From assembly GCA_958453305.1 (NCBI GenBank), contig CAUDXH010000017.1:1-38110 (forward strand): a stretch of 38,110 bases of DNA, written 5' to 3'. The notes under the pieces are model-generated. The model was not told the origin of the DNA, did not search any database, and worked only from the letters and a program-made list of their open reading frames with translations. A program made the position numbers and the translations under genes. This DNA is from an uncultured Bacteroides sp. (lineage in GTDB: Bacteria; Bacteroidota; Bacteroidia; Bacteroidales; Bacteroidaceae). Positions 24,254-31,791 of the stretch are shown piece after piece (position 1 is the first letter of the stretch; each line of letters starts with the position of its first letter).

Positions 24254-25753
24254 ATGAAAACATCAACTAAATTTGTAATAGGCGCAGCTGCCATGGTAGC
24301 TGTCAGTGCGGGAGTTGCCGGAGTAACTGCCTATGCAGTGATGCAAAATAACCAGAAGGATAATGCTTCTTTTTATGAGGCTTTCAATACAGCTCCGCTG
24401 GCTCGTACGGCGGCATTTGATGCGGCTGCCATGCAGCCGGTTGACTTGACACAGGCTGCTGAAAGTTCTTTGAACTCAGTGGTACATATCATGGCTGTGC
24501 AGCGCAGTAAGACACAGGTGGTTCAGGGACAACCGGATATTTTTGATTTCTTCTTTGGTGATGGGCGTGGCCGTCAGCGCCAAATCGAAACACCGGAGCA
24601 GCGTGGATTTGGTTCCGGAGTTATCATTTCGAAAGACGGATATATTGTAACAAACAATCACGTGATTGACGGTGCGGATGAAATCAGTGTGAAACTGCAT
24701 GACAGCCGTGAAATGAAAGGGCGTGTGGTAGGTACTGACCCTACTTCTGACTTGGCTCTGGTTAAAATAGAAGGCGATGATTTTCCGGCAATTCCTATCG
24801 GAAGTTCGGATGCCTTGAAAGTTGGAGAATGGGTACTTGCAGTAGGTAATCCGTTTACTTTGGGCTCTACGGTGACTGCCGGAGTGGTAAGTGCCAAGGC
24901 TCGCGGACTAGGGGCAAATCAGGTGGAGTCGTTTATTCAGACAGATGCGGCTATCAACCAGGGAAACAGTGGGGGTGCATTGGTTAATGCCCGGGGTGAA
25001 CTGGTAGGTATTAATGCCATGCTTTACTCGCCGACTGGTGCTTATTCGGGCTATGGTTTTGCCATCCCTACCAGTATCATGACGAAGGTGGTAACCGACT
25101 TGAAACAATATGGAACGGTTCAGCGTGCTTTATTGGGTATTGCTGGTCGTGATATGGGCAATGAGGTTTATCCGGAAGAAATACGTAAGGAGCAGAAAGA
25201 ACTTGGAACCAATACGGGTGTACAGATTGTTTCGGTAGAAGAGGATGGCTCTGTATCGGGGGTATTAGAGAAAAACGATGTAATCATTGCACTGGATGGA
25301 AAGAAAATCAAGACTATGAGTGAGCTCCAAGGTTTGTTGGCTCAGCACCGTCCGGGTGATAAGATCAAGCTTACGGTATGGCGTGACAAGAAAGAAAAAG
25401 AATTTACCGTGACGCTGAAGAACGCACAGGGAAATACCAAGGTGGTGAAGAAAGCGGATATGGAAATCTTGGGAGCAGCCTTCCGTGTGGTTCCTGATGA
25501 AGTGAAACGTCAGTTGAACTTGGGATATGGCGTTCAGGTAACAGGTTTGACCGGCGGACGAATGGCCGACAGTGGTATCCGTAAGGGATTCATTATATTA
25601 AAAGCCAATAACAAACAGCTGCGTACAGTAGAAGATTTGGAAACTGTAATGAAAGCTGCTTCACAATCGCCTGATCAGGTCTTGTTTATGACAGGAGTTT
25701 ATCCTTCAGGAAAGCGTGCGAATTATGCAGTTGACCTGTCGCAGGCTGAATAA
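24254..25753 (+). CDS. degP: Do-family serine protease HtrA/DegP
   Basis: A periplasmic protease and chaperone of about 499 residues that degrades misfolded envelope proteins. Residues 1-30 are a signal or anchor segment (KFVIGAAAMVAVSAGVAGVTAYAVM). The catalytic triad is H136 in TNNHVIDG, D166 in TSDLALVK and S239 in GNSGGAL. Two PDZ domains follow (about 295-385 and 405-490; GVQIVSVEEDGSVSGVLEKNDVIIALDG, then GVQVTGLTGGRMADSGIRKGFIILKAN). ATG 24254 is chosen; the upstream in-frame TTG 24224 adds a non-conserved stretch before the signal. It lies upstream of rpoD with a 273-base gap. Confidence 0.93.
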   Translation: MKTSTKFVIGAAAMVAVSAGVAGVTAYAVMQNNQKDNASFYEAFNTAPLARTAAFDAAAMQPVDLTQAAESSLNSVVHIMAVQRSKTQVVQGQPDIFDFFFGDGRGRQRQIETPEQRGFGSGVIISKDGYIVTNNHVIDGADEISVKLHDSREMKGRVVGTDPTSDLALVKIEGDDFPAIPIGSSDALKVGEWVLAVGNPFTLGSTVTAGVVSAKARGLGANQVESFIQTDAAINQGNSGGALVNARGELVGINAMLYSPTGAYSGYGFAIPTSIMTKVVTDLKQYGTVQRALLGIAGRDMGNEVYPEEIRKEQKELGTNTGVQIVSVEEDGSVSGVLEKNDVIIALDGKKIKTMSELQGLLAQHRPGDKIKLTVWRDKKEKEFTVTLKNAQGNTKVVKKADMEILGAAFRVVPDEVKRQLNLGYGVQVTGLTGGRMADSGIRKGFIILKANNKQLRTVEDLETVMKAASQSPDQVLFMTGVYPSGKRANYAVDLSQAE

Positions 25754-25796
25754 TCTATCAGGAGACACAGAATAGGTTTTTAAGGTAAAAGATGGG

Positions 25797-25832
25797 GAGG
25801 CGTGTTCAGTTTTTCTAAACTGACACGCCTCT
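25797..25832 (+). terminator. Hairpin after degP
   Basis: Arms GAGGCGTGTTCAGTTT and AAACTGACACGCCTC pair with one bulge. The T tail is poor (CTTGGTAT), so termination may be partial. The rest of the 273-base gap before rpoD holds only the rpoD promoter region. Confidence 0.6.
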
Positions 25833-25996
25833 TGGTATATGGTCACTCTTTATTGCTTATTATGGAGCCAGTATGGGTTAACGTGTTGTGTTTAGTAGGT
25901 CATACTTTCTGTGAGTTTACATCATAAAACCAATTAAAACATTGTCATTGAAATAAAAATAATAGAATAAGCAAGTAAAAAATCAGATTTTTTTTG

Positions 25997-26004
25997 TATT
26001 TTTG
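25997..26004 (+). promoter_or_regulatory. -7 box of rpoD
   Basis: TATTTTTG matches TAnnTTTG and lies 22 bases before the rpoD ATG. The -33 position lacks an obvious TTG. Confidence 0.5.
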
Positions 26005-26026
26005 CATCCAAATCGTTTTATATAGA

Positions 26027-26887
26027 ATGAGACAATTAAAGATTACCAAAAGTATCACTAACCGAGAGAGCGCTTCACTTGACAAGTATTTACAGGAAAT
26101 TGGCCGTGAAGACTTGATTACCGTAGAAGAGGAAGTAGAGCTCGCTCAGCGTATCCGTAAAGGCGACCGTGTTGCTTTAGAGAAGTTGACACGTGCGAAC
26201 CTCCGATTCGTAGTTTCTGTAGCCAAACAGTATCAGAATCAGGGATTGAGTTTGCCAGACTTGATCAATGAAGGTAACTTGGGGCTAATTAAAGCTGCTG
26301 AAAAGTTTGACGAAACGCGTGGCTTTAAGTTCATCAGTTATGCTGTTTGGTGGATTCGCCAGTCAATCTTGCAAGCATTGGCGGAGCAGTCACGTATCGT
26401 GCGTTTACCTTTGAATCAGGTTGGTTCGTTGAACAAAATCAGCAAAGCCTTCTCTAAGTTTGAACAGGAAAACGAACGTCGTCCGTCGCCGGAAGAACTT
26501 GCAGATGAACTGGAAATTCCTGTAGACAAGATTTCGGATACACTGAAAGTGTCAGGACGTCACATCTCAGTGGATGCTCCTTTTGTAGAAGGGGAGGACA
26601 ACAGTCTGCTGGATGTGTTAGTTAACGACGATTCTCCTATGGCAGACCGTTCATTGGTTAATGAATCACTTTCGAGAGAAATCGACAGAGCCCTTTCTAC
26701 GTTAACCGAAAGAGAAAAGGATATTATTCAGATGTTTTTCGGTATTAACACGCAGGAAATGACGTTAGAAGAAATCGGCGATAAGTTTGGACTCACCCGT
26801 GAGCGCGTTCGTCAGATTAAAGAGAAAGCTATTAGAAGACTAAGACAAAATTCGCGTAGCAAGTTGCTCAAATCTTATTTAGGATAA
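26027..26887 (+). CDS. rpoD: Primary RNA polymerase sigma factor (sigma-ABfr type)
   Basis: About 286 residues, the short primary sigma factor of Bacteroidetes without the long region 1.1 of E. coli sigma-70. Region 1.2 starts DKYLQEIGREDLITVEEE. Regions 2.1-2.4 read ANLRFVVSVAKQYQNQGLSLPDLINEGNLGLIKAAEKFD then GFKFISYAVWWIRQSILQAL. Region 3 follows, and region 4.2 is TLEEIGDKFGLTRERVRQIKEKAIRRLR. It directs RNA polymerase to TTTG / TAnnTTTG promoters like those marked here. ATG 26027 is the start; the upstream TTG 25994 lies inside the promoter. Confidence 0.95.
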   Translation: MRQLKITKSITNRESASLDKYLQEIGREDLITVEEEVELAQRIRKGDRVALEKLTRANLRFVVSVAKQYQNQGLSLPDLINEGNLGLIKAAEKFDETRGFKFISYAVWWIRQSILQALAEQSRIVRLPLNQVGSLNKISKAFSKFEQENERRPSPEELADELEIPVDKISDTLKVSGRHISVDAPFVEGEDNSLLDVLVNDDSPMADRSLVNESLSREIDRALSTLTEREKDIIQMFFGINTQEMTLEEIGDKFGLTRERVRQIKEKAIRRLRQNSRSKLLKSYLG

Positions 26888-26903
26888 GAAGCGTTGGTTT
26901 CAG

Positions 26904-26963
26904 AAAAAATGCCATCCTTCAGTGATGGGTCGGAGGACCTGAACTGAAGGATGGCATTTTTTT
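26904..26963. terminator. Two-way terminator between rpoD and apbE
   Basis: Perfect long arms (26904-26923 and 26943-26962) carry ATGCCATCCTTCAGT and its complement, with A and T runs at either end. It serves both converging units. Confidence 0.93.
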
Positions 26964-26983
26964 ATGCTTTCTGTTCCGAAGGT

Positions 26984-27994
26984 TTAGTTCTTCATGTAGC
27001 GTTTCATACCGTTGGTGGAGAATGTTTTCAGCTTGCCGTTTTTATCTGTATAAATGAAATAGGCTTCCAGTTCCTGATGGCGGCTGCAGATGGCTTTGGC
27101 TGAATCAAGTCCTAATACCATAAATGAAGTGGCATAGGCATCGGCTGTGGCACAATCGGCTGCTATAACTGTTGCCGATAGAATGTTATGCTGAATAGGG
27201 TATCCGGTGCGCGGGTCAATGGTATGCGCGTATTTTTTACCGTCTTTGTAATAAAAGTTGCGGTAGTTTCCTGAAGTGGCTAATCCTGCATTGGTAACTT
27301 CCAGTACGGTTTGTAATTCCTGATTTACGGCAAGTGAGTCATCTACCGGCTTATTGATTCCGATGCGCCATGTTTCCATACTGGGATTTTCTCCTCTCAT
27401 TACTAACTCCCCTCCAATGTCAATCATGTAGTTCTTGATTCCTTTCCGTTCGAACAGTTGAGCCACTCGGTCTACTCCAAATCCTTTGGCTATAGAACTG
27501 CAGTCGAGCATGATTCTGGGATCTTGCTTTACAATCTGCTTCCCGTCGGAAAACACTTTGTCAATCCCGATGAATTGGCGCAGACTGTCAATCTTGGCAG
27601 AGTCGGGGAATTCAGAGGTCTTGAAACCAAAGCCCCAGGCATTTACCAGTGGGGCTACTGTAATGTCGAATGCTCCGTGTGTTTCTTTTGAAATGAGTTT
27701 AGAAAGGTTGAACACATGCATGAACAGACTGTCGGGGGTCATGTTTGTGTTATTATTGATATGAGTAATTACCGACTTCTTATTGAAGGGTGACAGGGAG
27801 TTGTCTACTTTTTTAAGTTCGGCTTCAATTTCTGTTTTTAAACTGCTTTCATGCTGATAAGTAATTTTATATATGGTTCCGAAAACCAATCCCTGGTCTG
27901 TTTGGAAAGGCGATTGTTTTTTTAGAATCAATATAGTGCCTGTCACCAGAAAGATGAGGAATGGCAGCTGCCATTTTAATTGCTTGTTTGTCAT
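26984..27994 (-). CDS. apbE: FAD:protein FMN transferase (ApbE)
   Basis: A 336-residue enzyme that attaches FMN covalently to threonine or serine of proteins such as NqrB/NqrC and RnfG. It has an N-terminal membrane anchor (LPFLIFLVTGTILIL). The ApbE motifs follow in order: VDNSLSPFNKKSVI, DITVAPLVNAWGFGF, LDCSSIAKGFGVDRVA, YMIDIGGELVMRGENP and THTIDPRTGYP...SATVIAADCATADAYAT, the last with the magnesium-binding aspartates. It is last in the six-gene minus-strand operon. In Bacteroides it likely serves Nqr or Rnf complexes encoded elsewhere. Confidence 0.92.
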   Translation of the reverse strand: MTNKQLKWQLPFLIFLVTGTILILKKQSPFQTDQGLVFGTIYKITYQHESSLKTEIEAELKKVDNSLSPFNKKSVITHINNNTNMTPDSLFMHVFNLSKLISKETHGAFDITVAPLVNAWGFGFKTSEFPDSAKIDSLRQFIGIDKVFSDGKQIVKQDPRIMLDCSSIAKGFGVDRVAQLFERKGIKNYMIDIGGELVMRGENPSMETWRIGINKPVDDSLAVNQELQTVLEVTNAGLATSGNYRNFYYKDGKKYAHTIDPRTGYPIQHNILSATVIAADCATADAYATSFMVLGLDSAKAICSRHQELEAYFIYTDKNGKLKTFSTNGMKRYMKN

Positions 27995-28007
27995 TCTGAT
28001 AAAGAGT

Positions 28008-28583
28008 TTAGTGGTTTAGTAATAAATGTTCAATTAGTATCTTTAGGCCAATTCCTATTAAGACCAGACCTCCGAAAAGTTCCATCCGGAGGTTGAAGCG
28101 TTTGCCAAAAATTACTCCAATGATACTTCCAGCCAGAGAAAGAACCAGTGATGCGATTCCAATAGCCCAAAGGGGTATGGAAAGTGAGCTTAACGTCTCA
28201 AATCCGGTAAAGGCAAAAGAAATTCCTACGGCTAAAGCGTCAATACTGGTGGCTACAGCCAAAGTTAAGATGACCGTCGGCCGAGTAGGGTCGAAGCAGG
28301 CTGTTTCCTCATCTTGAAAATGTGAACGAATCATGCGTATCCCAAGAAAAGCCAGTAAGGCAAAAGCAATCCAATGATCGTAAGCTTGAATCAGGTGGCT
28401 GAGGCTGCTGGCTCCCATCCAGCCGATAAGAGGCATCATGGCTTGGAACAAACCGAAGAAAAATCCCATGCGCAGGAAGGTTCCCCACCGGATGCGGTGT
28501 AAGATGATTCCGCTGGTTACAGATACAGTAAAGCAGTCAATGGCAAGACTGACGGCGAGTAGCCATATTTCCGGTAAACTCAT
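28008..28583 (-). CDS. mntP: Manganese efflux pump MntP
   Basis: 191 residues and six membrane helices in two repeated halves. The signature aspartates are present: SLAIDCFTVSVTSG in helix one and TSIDALAVGISFAF in helix four. Glycine and alanine packing motifs recur in both halves. It exports Mn2+ from the cytoplasm. The ATG directly abuts the stop of the DUF6048 gene (TAAATG), so translation is probably coupled. The gene family is often controlled by a yybP-ykoY riboswitch, but none is seen at this internal operon position. Confidence 0.9.
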   Translation of the reverse strand: MSLPEIWLLAVSLAIDCFTVSVTSGIILHRIRWGTFLRMGFFFGLFQAMMPLIGWMGASSLSHLIQAYDHWIAFALLAFLGIRMIRSHFQDEETACFDPTRPTVILTLAVATSIDALAVGISFAFTGFETLSSLSIPLWAIGIASLVLSLAGSIIGVIFGKRFNLRMELFGGLVLIGIGLKILIEHLLLNH

Positions 28584-29306
28584 TTAGAAAGGCAGGTTAT
28601 AAATTAAGTTATACATCAGGTTAAAGCTGCTTCTGGAGTTCTTTCCAAACCCGGGAACATACCAAGGGATTGAGTTCTCATGGCCGTCGACCTTGATTCG
28701 TTTTTTGTATCGCAGGCTCCATCCCATACAAAATCCTTTGTAGATTTTTACTTTTAATCCCAGTACAGCTTCCATCCAGCAGGCTGTGCTTTTTAATCCT
28801 GAGTATGCATAGGGGTGTGATATTTCTCCTCCGTAGTTGGGGTCGGTCATATCGGGACCATTCACATCATATGAAAAAGAACTCATGCCATAGCGCAAGC
28901 CTGCATATAAATATCCGGGCAGATGGGTCTTTTTATAGAATATGTTGTAATCCATACCTATGCGGAAATAGGGGGAAGAGGTTTTGTAATGCAGGTTGTT
29001 TCCTTCGTTTATGGCATCTGCTTTACCATAGCCCACTTCCAGTACCGGCATGAACCGGTTTTTCAGATTGGCTTGGATGGCAATCTCGCTGCTCAGGATG
29101 TCGCTTCCCAGCAAGTAGCTGCCCAGACCGGCTATTTCTACCCCTACAGACAAGCCCTGATAGAGAGGTGTTTTTTCCTCCTTTTCTGGTGTGGAAGGTA
29201 ATTGGGCACCTGATTTATGAACTTGTCCCCATGCGTCTGGAGAAGCAAGCAAGACACTATTCAGAATCAGTAGTCGTAAAATATAGCTTAAAGTTTTCTT
29301 TTTCAT
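28584..29306 (-). CDS. DUF6048 family outer-membrane-type protein
   Basis: About 240 residues with a signal peptide (LILNSVLLASPDAWGQ). The mature part is rich in alternating aromatic strands: GLSVGVEIAGLGSYLLGSD, FMPVLEVGYGKAD, SPYFRIGMDYNIFYK, YLYAGLRYGMSSFSYDV and MGWSLRYKKRI, ending in LIYNLPF. A small beta-barrel is implied. ATG 29306 is preferred over TTG 29315. Its start still lies about 50 bases inside the DUF6452 gene. Family name by recognition; function unknown, presumably envelope. Confidence 0.75.
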   Translation of the reverse strand: MKKKTLSYILRLLILNSVLLASPDAWGQVHKSGAQLPSTPEKEEKTPLYQGLSVGVEIAGLGSYLLGSDILSSEIAIQANLKNRFMPVLEVGYGKADAINEGNNLHYKTSSPYFRIGMDYNIFYKKTHLPGYLYAGLRYGMSSFSYDVNGPDMTDPNYGGEISHPYAYSGLKSTACWMEAVLGLKVKIYKGFCMGWSLRYKKRIKVDGHENSIPWYVPGFGKNSRSSFNLMYNLIYNLPF

Positions 29307-29751
29307 TATTGTCAATATTGGGATTAGTCGTTACTAACGAGTCCATCATTCTATTGGTAGAAGTTGCTTCAAGCACTTCATAAAACATCATGGTTCCGCA
29401 ATCAATGTTGATGAAGTAAGGAATGTTGCGGTGTTTGATGGTAATCACGTCTTGCCCCTGTTGGTTATACTTGAGGATAAACCGGGTGGTCTCGCCATAA
29501 CTGAGGGGGAGGGTAAGGGTGTTTACTTTTGTTTCTTTGTTTATTAGGGTATCATAAATGATGGTGTCATTGGTTTCCAGCTGACCTATAACTGTTAGGG
29601 TGTCATTGTACTCCACGGTTTGTCCTGACTGGTTTACGAAATTAAATTTGGCAAAGGCCAGGGCATTGGGCGGGCAGTTTTCTGCTTCGCAGGCTTGAAG
29701 CAGGAAAGCGACTGTCAGCAATATGCTGAAAACGACCGGTAGTTTTTTCAT
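29257..29751 (-). CDS. DUF6452 family lipoprotein
   Basis: 164 residues. MKKLPVVFSILLTVAFLLQACEAENCPP has a lipobox ending in cysteine 21 and a following Cys-Pro-Pro. The mature domain is beta-rich (FAKFNFVNQSGQTVEYNDTLTVIGQLETNDTIIYD, TLTLPLSYGETTRFILKYN). Its final 50 bases also encode the start of the DUF6048 gene in another frame, an unusually long overlap. It is probably a partner of DUF6048 in the envelope; the mechanism is unknown. Confidence 0.75.
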   Translation of the reverse strand: MKKLPVVFSILLTVAFLLQACEAENCPPNALAFAKFNFVNQSGQTVEYNDTLTVIGQLETNDTIIYDTLINKETKVNTLTLPLSYGETTRFILKYNQQGQDVITIKHRNIPYFINIDCGTMMFYEVLEATSTNRMMDSLVTTNPNIDNNEKENFKLYFTTTDSE

Positions 29752-29755
29752 GGTT

Positions 29756-30706
29756 CTATAGTTCTTTCTCTATTTGATACTTGTTTCTTTCAGGTGAATT
29801 GCGTGAAATGAGTTCGCCTATAAATCCGGCAAGAAACAGTTGGGTTCCTAAAATCATGGTGGTAAGTGACAGGTAGAAATAAGGGTTGTCGGTTACCAGC
29901 CCGTAGGGGTTGCCGTGATACATGTCATAAAGTTTCATGGCTCCTACGGCTATGACGGAGAAGAAACCTAAGATAAACATGATGGAACCTAAGAAACCGA
30001 AAATATGCATGGGCTTGATTCCGAACTTCGACAAGAACCACAGGGTGAGCAAGTCAAGATATCCGTTGACGAAGCGGTTTAGTCCGAACTTGGTCTTTCC
30101 GTATTTGCGGGCCTGATGATGGACTATCTTTTCGCCGATGCGGTTGAATCCGGCATTTTTTGCCAAATAGGGAATATAACGATGCATTTCACCATATACT
30201 TCAATGTTTTTGACGACTTCATTGCGATAGGCTTTTAGTCCGCAGTTGAAGTCGTGCAGGTTATGGATTCCCGAAACCGTACGGGCAGTAGCGTTAAACA
30301 GCTTGGTGGGTATGGTTTTCGACAGGGGGTCATAACGTTTTTGTTTCCATCCTGAAACTAAATCATATCCCTCCCGGGTAATCATACGGTATAATTCGGG
30401 AATTTCATCCGGGCTGTCTTGAAGGTCGGCATCCATGGTGATAACCACATCTCCCTGAGCTTTTTCAAATCCGCAAAACAAGGCGGGTGACTTGCCGTAA
30501 TTGCGGCGGAACTTGATGCCTTTTACCTTGTCGGATGCTTGGCTTAATGATTCAATGACTTGCCATGAAGAGTCGGTGCTGCCATCGTTTACAAATATAA
30601 TTTCATAGCTAAAGTTGTTAGCTTTCATTACTTTCTCAATCCATGCGTGTAGTTCGGGTAGTGATTCCTCTTCGTTGTAGAGAGGAATAATAACAGATAT
30701 GTCCAT
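29756..30706 (-). CDS. Polyprenyl-phosphate glycosyltransferase-like GT2 with C-terminal membrane helices
   Basis: 316 residues. The DPM1/ArnC-type GT2 domain shows ISVIIPLYNEEESLPEL, FVNDGSTDSSW, TMDADLQDSPDEIPEL and DFNCGLKAYRNEV. Two hydrophobic helices near 230-255 and 270-295 anchor it. The family transfers a sugar to undecaprenyl phosphate or to lipid carriers for cell-wall or glycoprotein modification. Context within the DUF4199-to-ApbE operon (gaps of 4-5 bases) does not reveal the substrate. It is separate from the capsule operon. Confidence 0.88.
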   Translation of the reverse strand: MDISVIIPLYNEEESLPELHAWIEKVMKANNFSYEIIFVNDGSTDSSWQVIESLSQASDKVKGIKFRRNYGKSPALFCGFEKAQGDVVITMDADLQDSPDEIPELYRMITREGYDLVSGWKQKRYDPLSKTIPTKLFNATARTVSGIHNLHDFNCGLKAYRNEVVKNIEVYGEMHRYIPYLAKNAGFNRIGEKIVHHQARKYGKTKFGLNRFVNGYLDLLTLWFLSKFGIKPMHIFGFLGSIMFILGFFSVIAVGAMKLYDMYHGNPYGLVTDNPYFYLSLTTMILGTQLFLAGFIGELISRNSPERNKYQIEKEL

Positions 30707-30711
30707 TATAG

Positions 30712-31248
30712 TTATATGTTTTTTTTACGTTTCATAACTAACAATGCAGTGGGTAGTGCCAGCAGCATGCCGTAAAATAGGTTTTGGTAAATCAGTTGGA
30801 AAGTCAGGGTCAGCGGAGACAGAGAAGATATTGTGTTAAACGCTTCAATCAATTGGTCAATGGAAAGAACCATATCTCCCTTTACTGACGACTTCAGTGA
30901 CTCTAATTGCTCCAGATACATTCCTGATAAAAATCCGTTATCGATGTAGCGGAAATAGATATAGTGTCCCACAGCTGCTAAAAGAGCTGCAAAGAGATAA
31001 AGCAGAAATGTGAAAATATATGCTCTGCCGAATGTAATGATACCGTTGCAGTATTTATTCCGGAAGCGCCGGGCATAAATAACACCGAGAACGGGTACAA
31101 AAAGGGTAAGTAATACAAAAAGGAGCTGTAGCAAAGGCATGGTGAAGCCTAACAGGAGAAAAGAAAATTTGATAATCCAGAAAACTCCCATGAAGGTACC
31201 AAAGCGCATTGCACCTTCTTGCAAGGTTATTGGTTGTTCGTTTGTCAT
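30712..31248 (-). CDS. DUF4199 membrane protein
   Basis: About 178 residues with four hydrophobic helices (FGTFMGVFWIIKFSFLLLGFTMP, LLFVLLTLFVPVLGVIYARRF, GRAYIFTFLLYLFAALLAAVGHYIYFRYI and LIYQNLFYGMLLALPTALLVMK). This fits DUF4199, a Bacteroidetes-typical inner membrane family without known function. ATG 31248 is chosen: the longer frame to 31353 runs through the promoter box and is not protein-like. It is the first gene of the minus-strand operon. Confidence 0.82.
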   Translation of the reverse strand: MTNEQPITLQEGAMRFGTFMGVFWIIKFSFLLLGFTMPLLQLLFVLLTLFVPVLGVIYARRFRNKYCNGIITFGRAYIFTFLLYLFAALLAAVGHYIYFRYIDNGFLSGMYLEQLESLKSSVKGDMVLSIDQLIEAFNTISSLSPLTLTFQLIYQNLFYGMLLALPTALLVMKRKKNI

Positions 31249-31270
31249 ATATATTCTATTAATTATCCTG

Positions 31271-31278
31271 CAAAAGTA
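31271..31278 (-). promoter_or_regulatory. -7 box of the DUF4199-apbE operon
   Basis: Minus-strand TACTTTTG matches TAnnTTTG and sits 22 bases before the ATG. Confidence 0.5.
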
Positions 31279-31330
31279 CGTTTTTTCATTTATCTGTGCT
31301 ATATATAGAGAGGTAAAATCGGTTATTTTC

Positions 31331-31350
31331 AAAAAAAATCGATTTTTTTT
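31331..31350. repeat. Perfect 20-base palindrome between divergent promoters
   Basis: Eight A, TCGA, eight T: a perfect palindrome lying between the DUF4199 operon and the SRP RNA promoter. Confidence 0.7.
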
Positions 31351-31360
31351 CAAGAAGGTA

Positions 31361-31390
31361 TTGCAGATTCAAAAAATATGTCTACCTTTG
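31361..31390 (+). promoter_or_regulatory. Promoter of the SRP RNA-tRNA unit
   Basis: TTG at 31361-31363, a 19-base spacer and TACCTTTG at 31383-31390 give a near-perfect Bacteroides primary promoter. Confidence 0.75.
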
Positions 31391-31448
31391 CAACCGCAAT
31401 CGAGAAACAAACGATGTTAATATCTGAAACAAACGGTTCGCAATATAC

Positions 31449-31544
31449 GGGTAAGTCCCATACGGCCAGCTCCTGTTGAATCCTCCAGGGCTTGATCGCA
31501 GCAAAGGTAGATGGTCGTAGCGGCGCGATATGGTAAGCTTGCCC
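31449..31544 (+). ncRNA. ffs: Signal recognition particle RNA, small bacterial type
   Basis: This RNA binds Ffh and targets nascent membrane proteins. The ends pair as a long hairpin: GGGTAAG (31449-31455) with CTTGCCC (31538-31544), and CCCATA with TATGG inside. The conserved apical domain is GTTGAATCCTCC, then CAGG (31486-31489), a ten-base loop segment and AGCA (31500-31503), then AAAGGTAG. This matches the symmetric-loop core of 4.5S-type RNAs, although the tetraloop is not the common GGAA. A good promoter and a downstream tRNA support it. Confidence 0.85.
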
Positions 31545-31548
31545 ACCC

Positions 31549-31622
31549 GCCTCTTTAGCTCAGTTGGCCAGAGCACGTGATTTGTAATCTCGGGGTCGTT
31601 GGTTCGAATCCGACAAGAGGCT
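31549..31622 (+). tRNA. tRNA-Thr(TGT)
   Basis: The acceptor GCCTCTT (31549-31555) pairs with AAGAGGC (31615-31621) with T as discriminator. The D arm is AGCTCAGTTGG. The anticodon loop TTTGTAA gives anticodon TGT, and the T arm is GTTGG TTCGAAT CCGAC. CCA is not encoded. It lies four bases after the SRP RNA helix and shares its promoter. Confidence 0.95.
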
Positions 31623-31628
31623 CAAAAA

Positions 31629-31658
31629 AGCAGAACTCCAGAAAGTTCTGCTTTTTTT
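31629..31658 (+). terminator. Terminator of the SRP RNA-tRNA unit
   Basis: Nine-base arms AGCAGAACT / AGTTCTGCT are followed by seven T. Confidence 0.92.
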
Positions 31659-31736
31659 ATATGTATCATCCAGGCGTATGCTTTATTTTTTTTGAAGATA
31701 ATACTTCATTCGTTTTATGCTTTTCTGCTTTTTCTG

Positions 31737-31744
31737 TACCTTTG
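31737..31744 (+). promoter_or_regulatory. -7 box of the PurF-like gene
   Basis: TACCTTTG fits the consensus and lies 47 bases before the ATG. The position also argues against the upstream in-frame ATG at 31717. Confidence 0.5.
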
Positions 31745-31791
31745 CAAGCATATTCAACAAAACAACTATATCGTTTAACAAACTAAAAACA

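Noticed and set aside
28008..28700. yybP-ykoY manganese riboswitch for mntP
   Set aside because: mntP directly abuts the upstream stop codon inside an operon, leaving no leader sequence.
31382..31576. Minus-strand 64-residue frame
   Set aside because: It is antisense to the SRP RNA and the start of tRNA-Thr; it has no promoter or family features.
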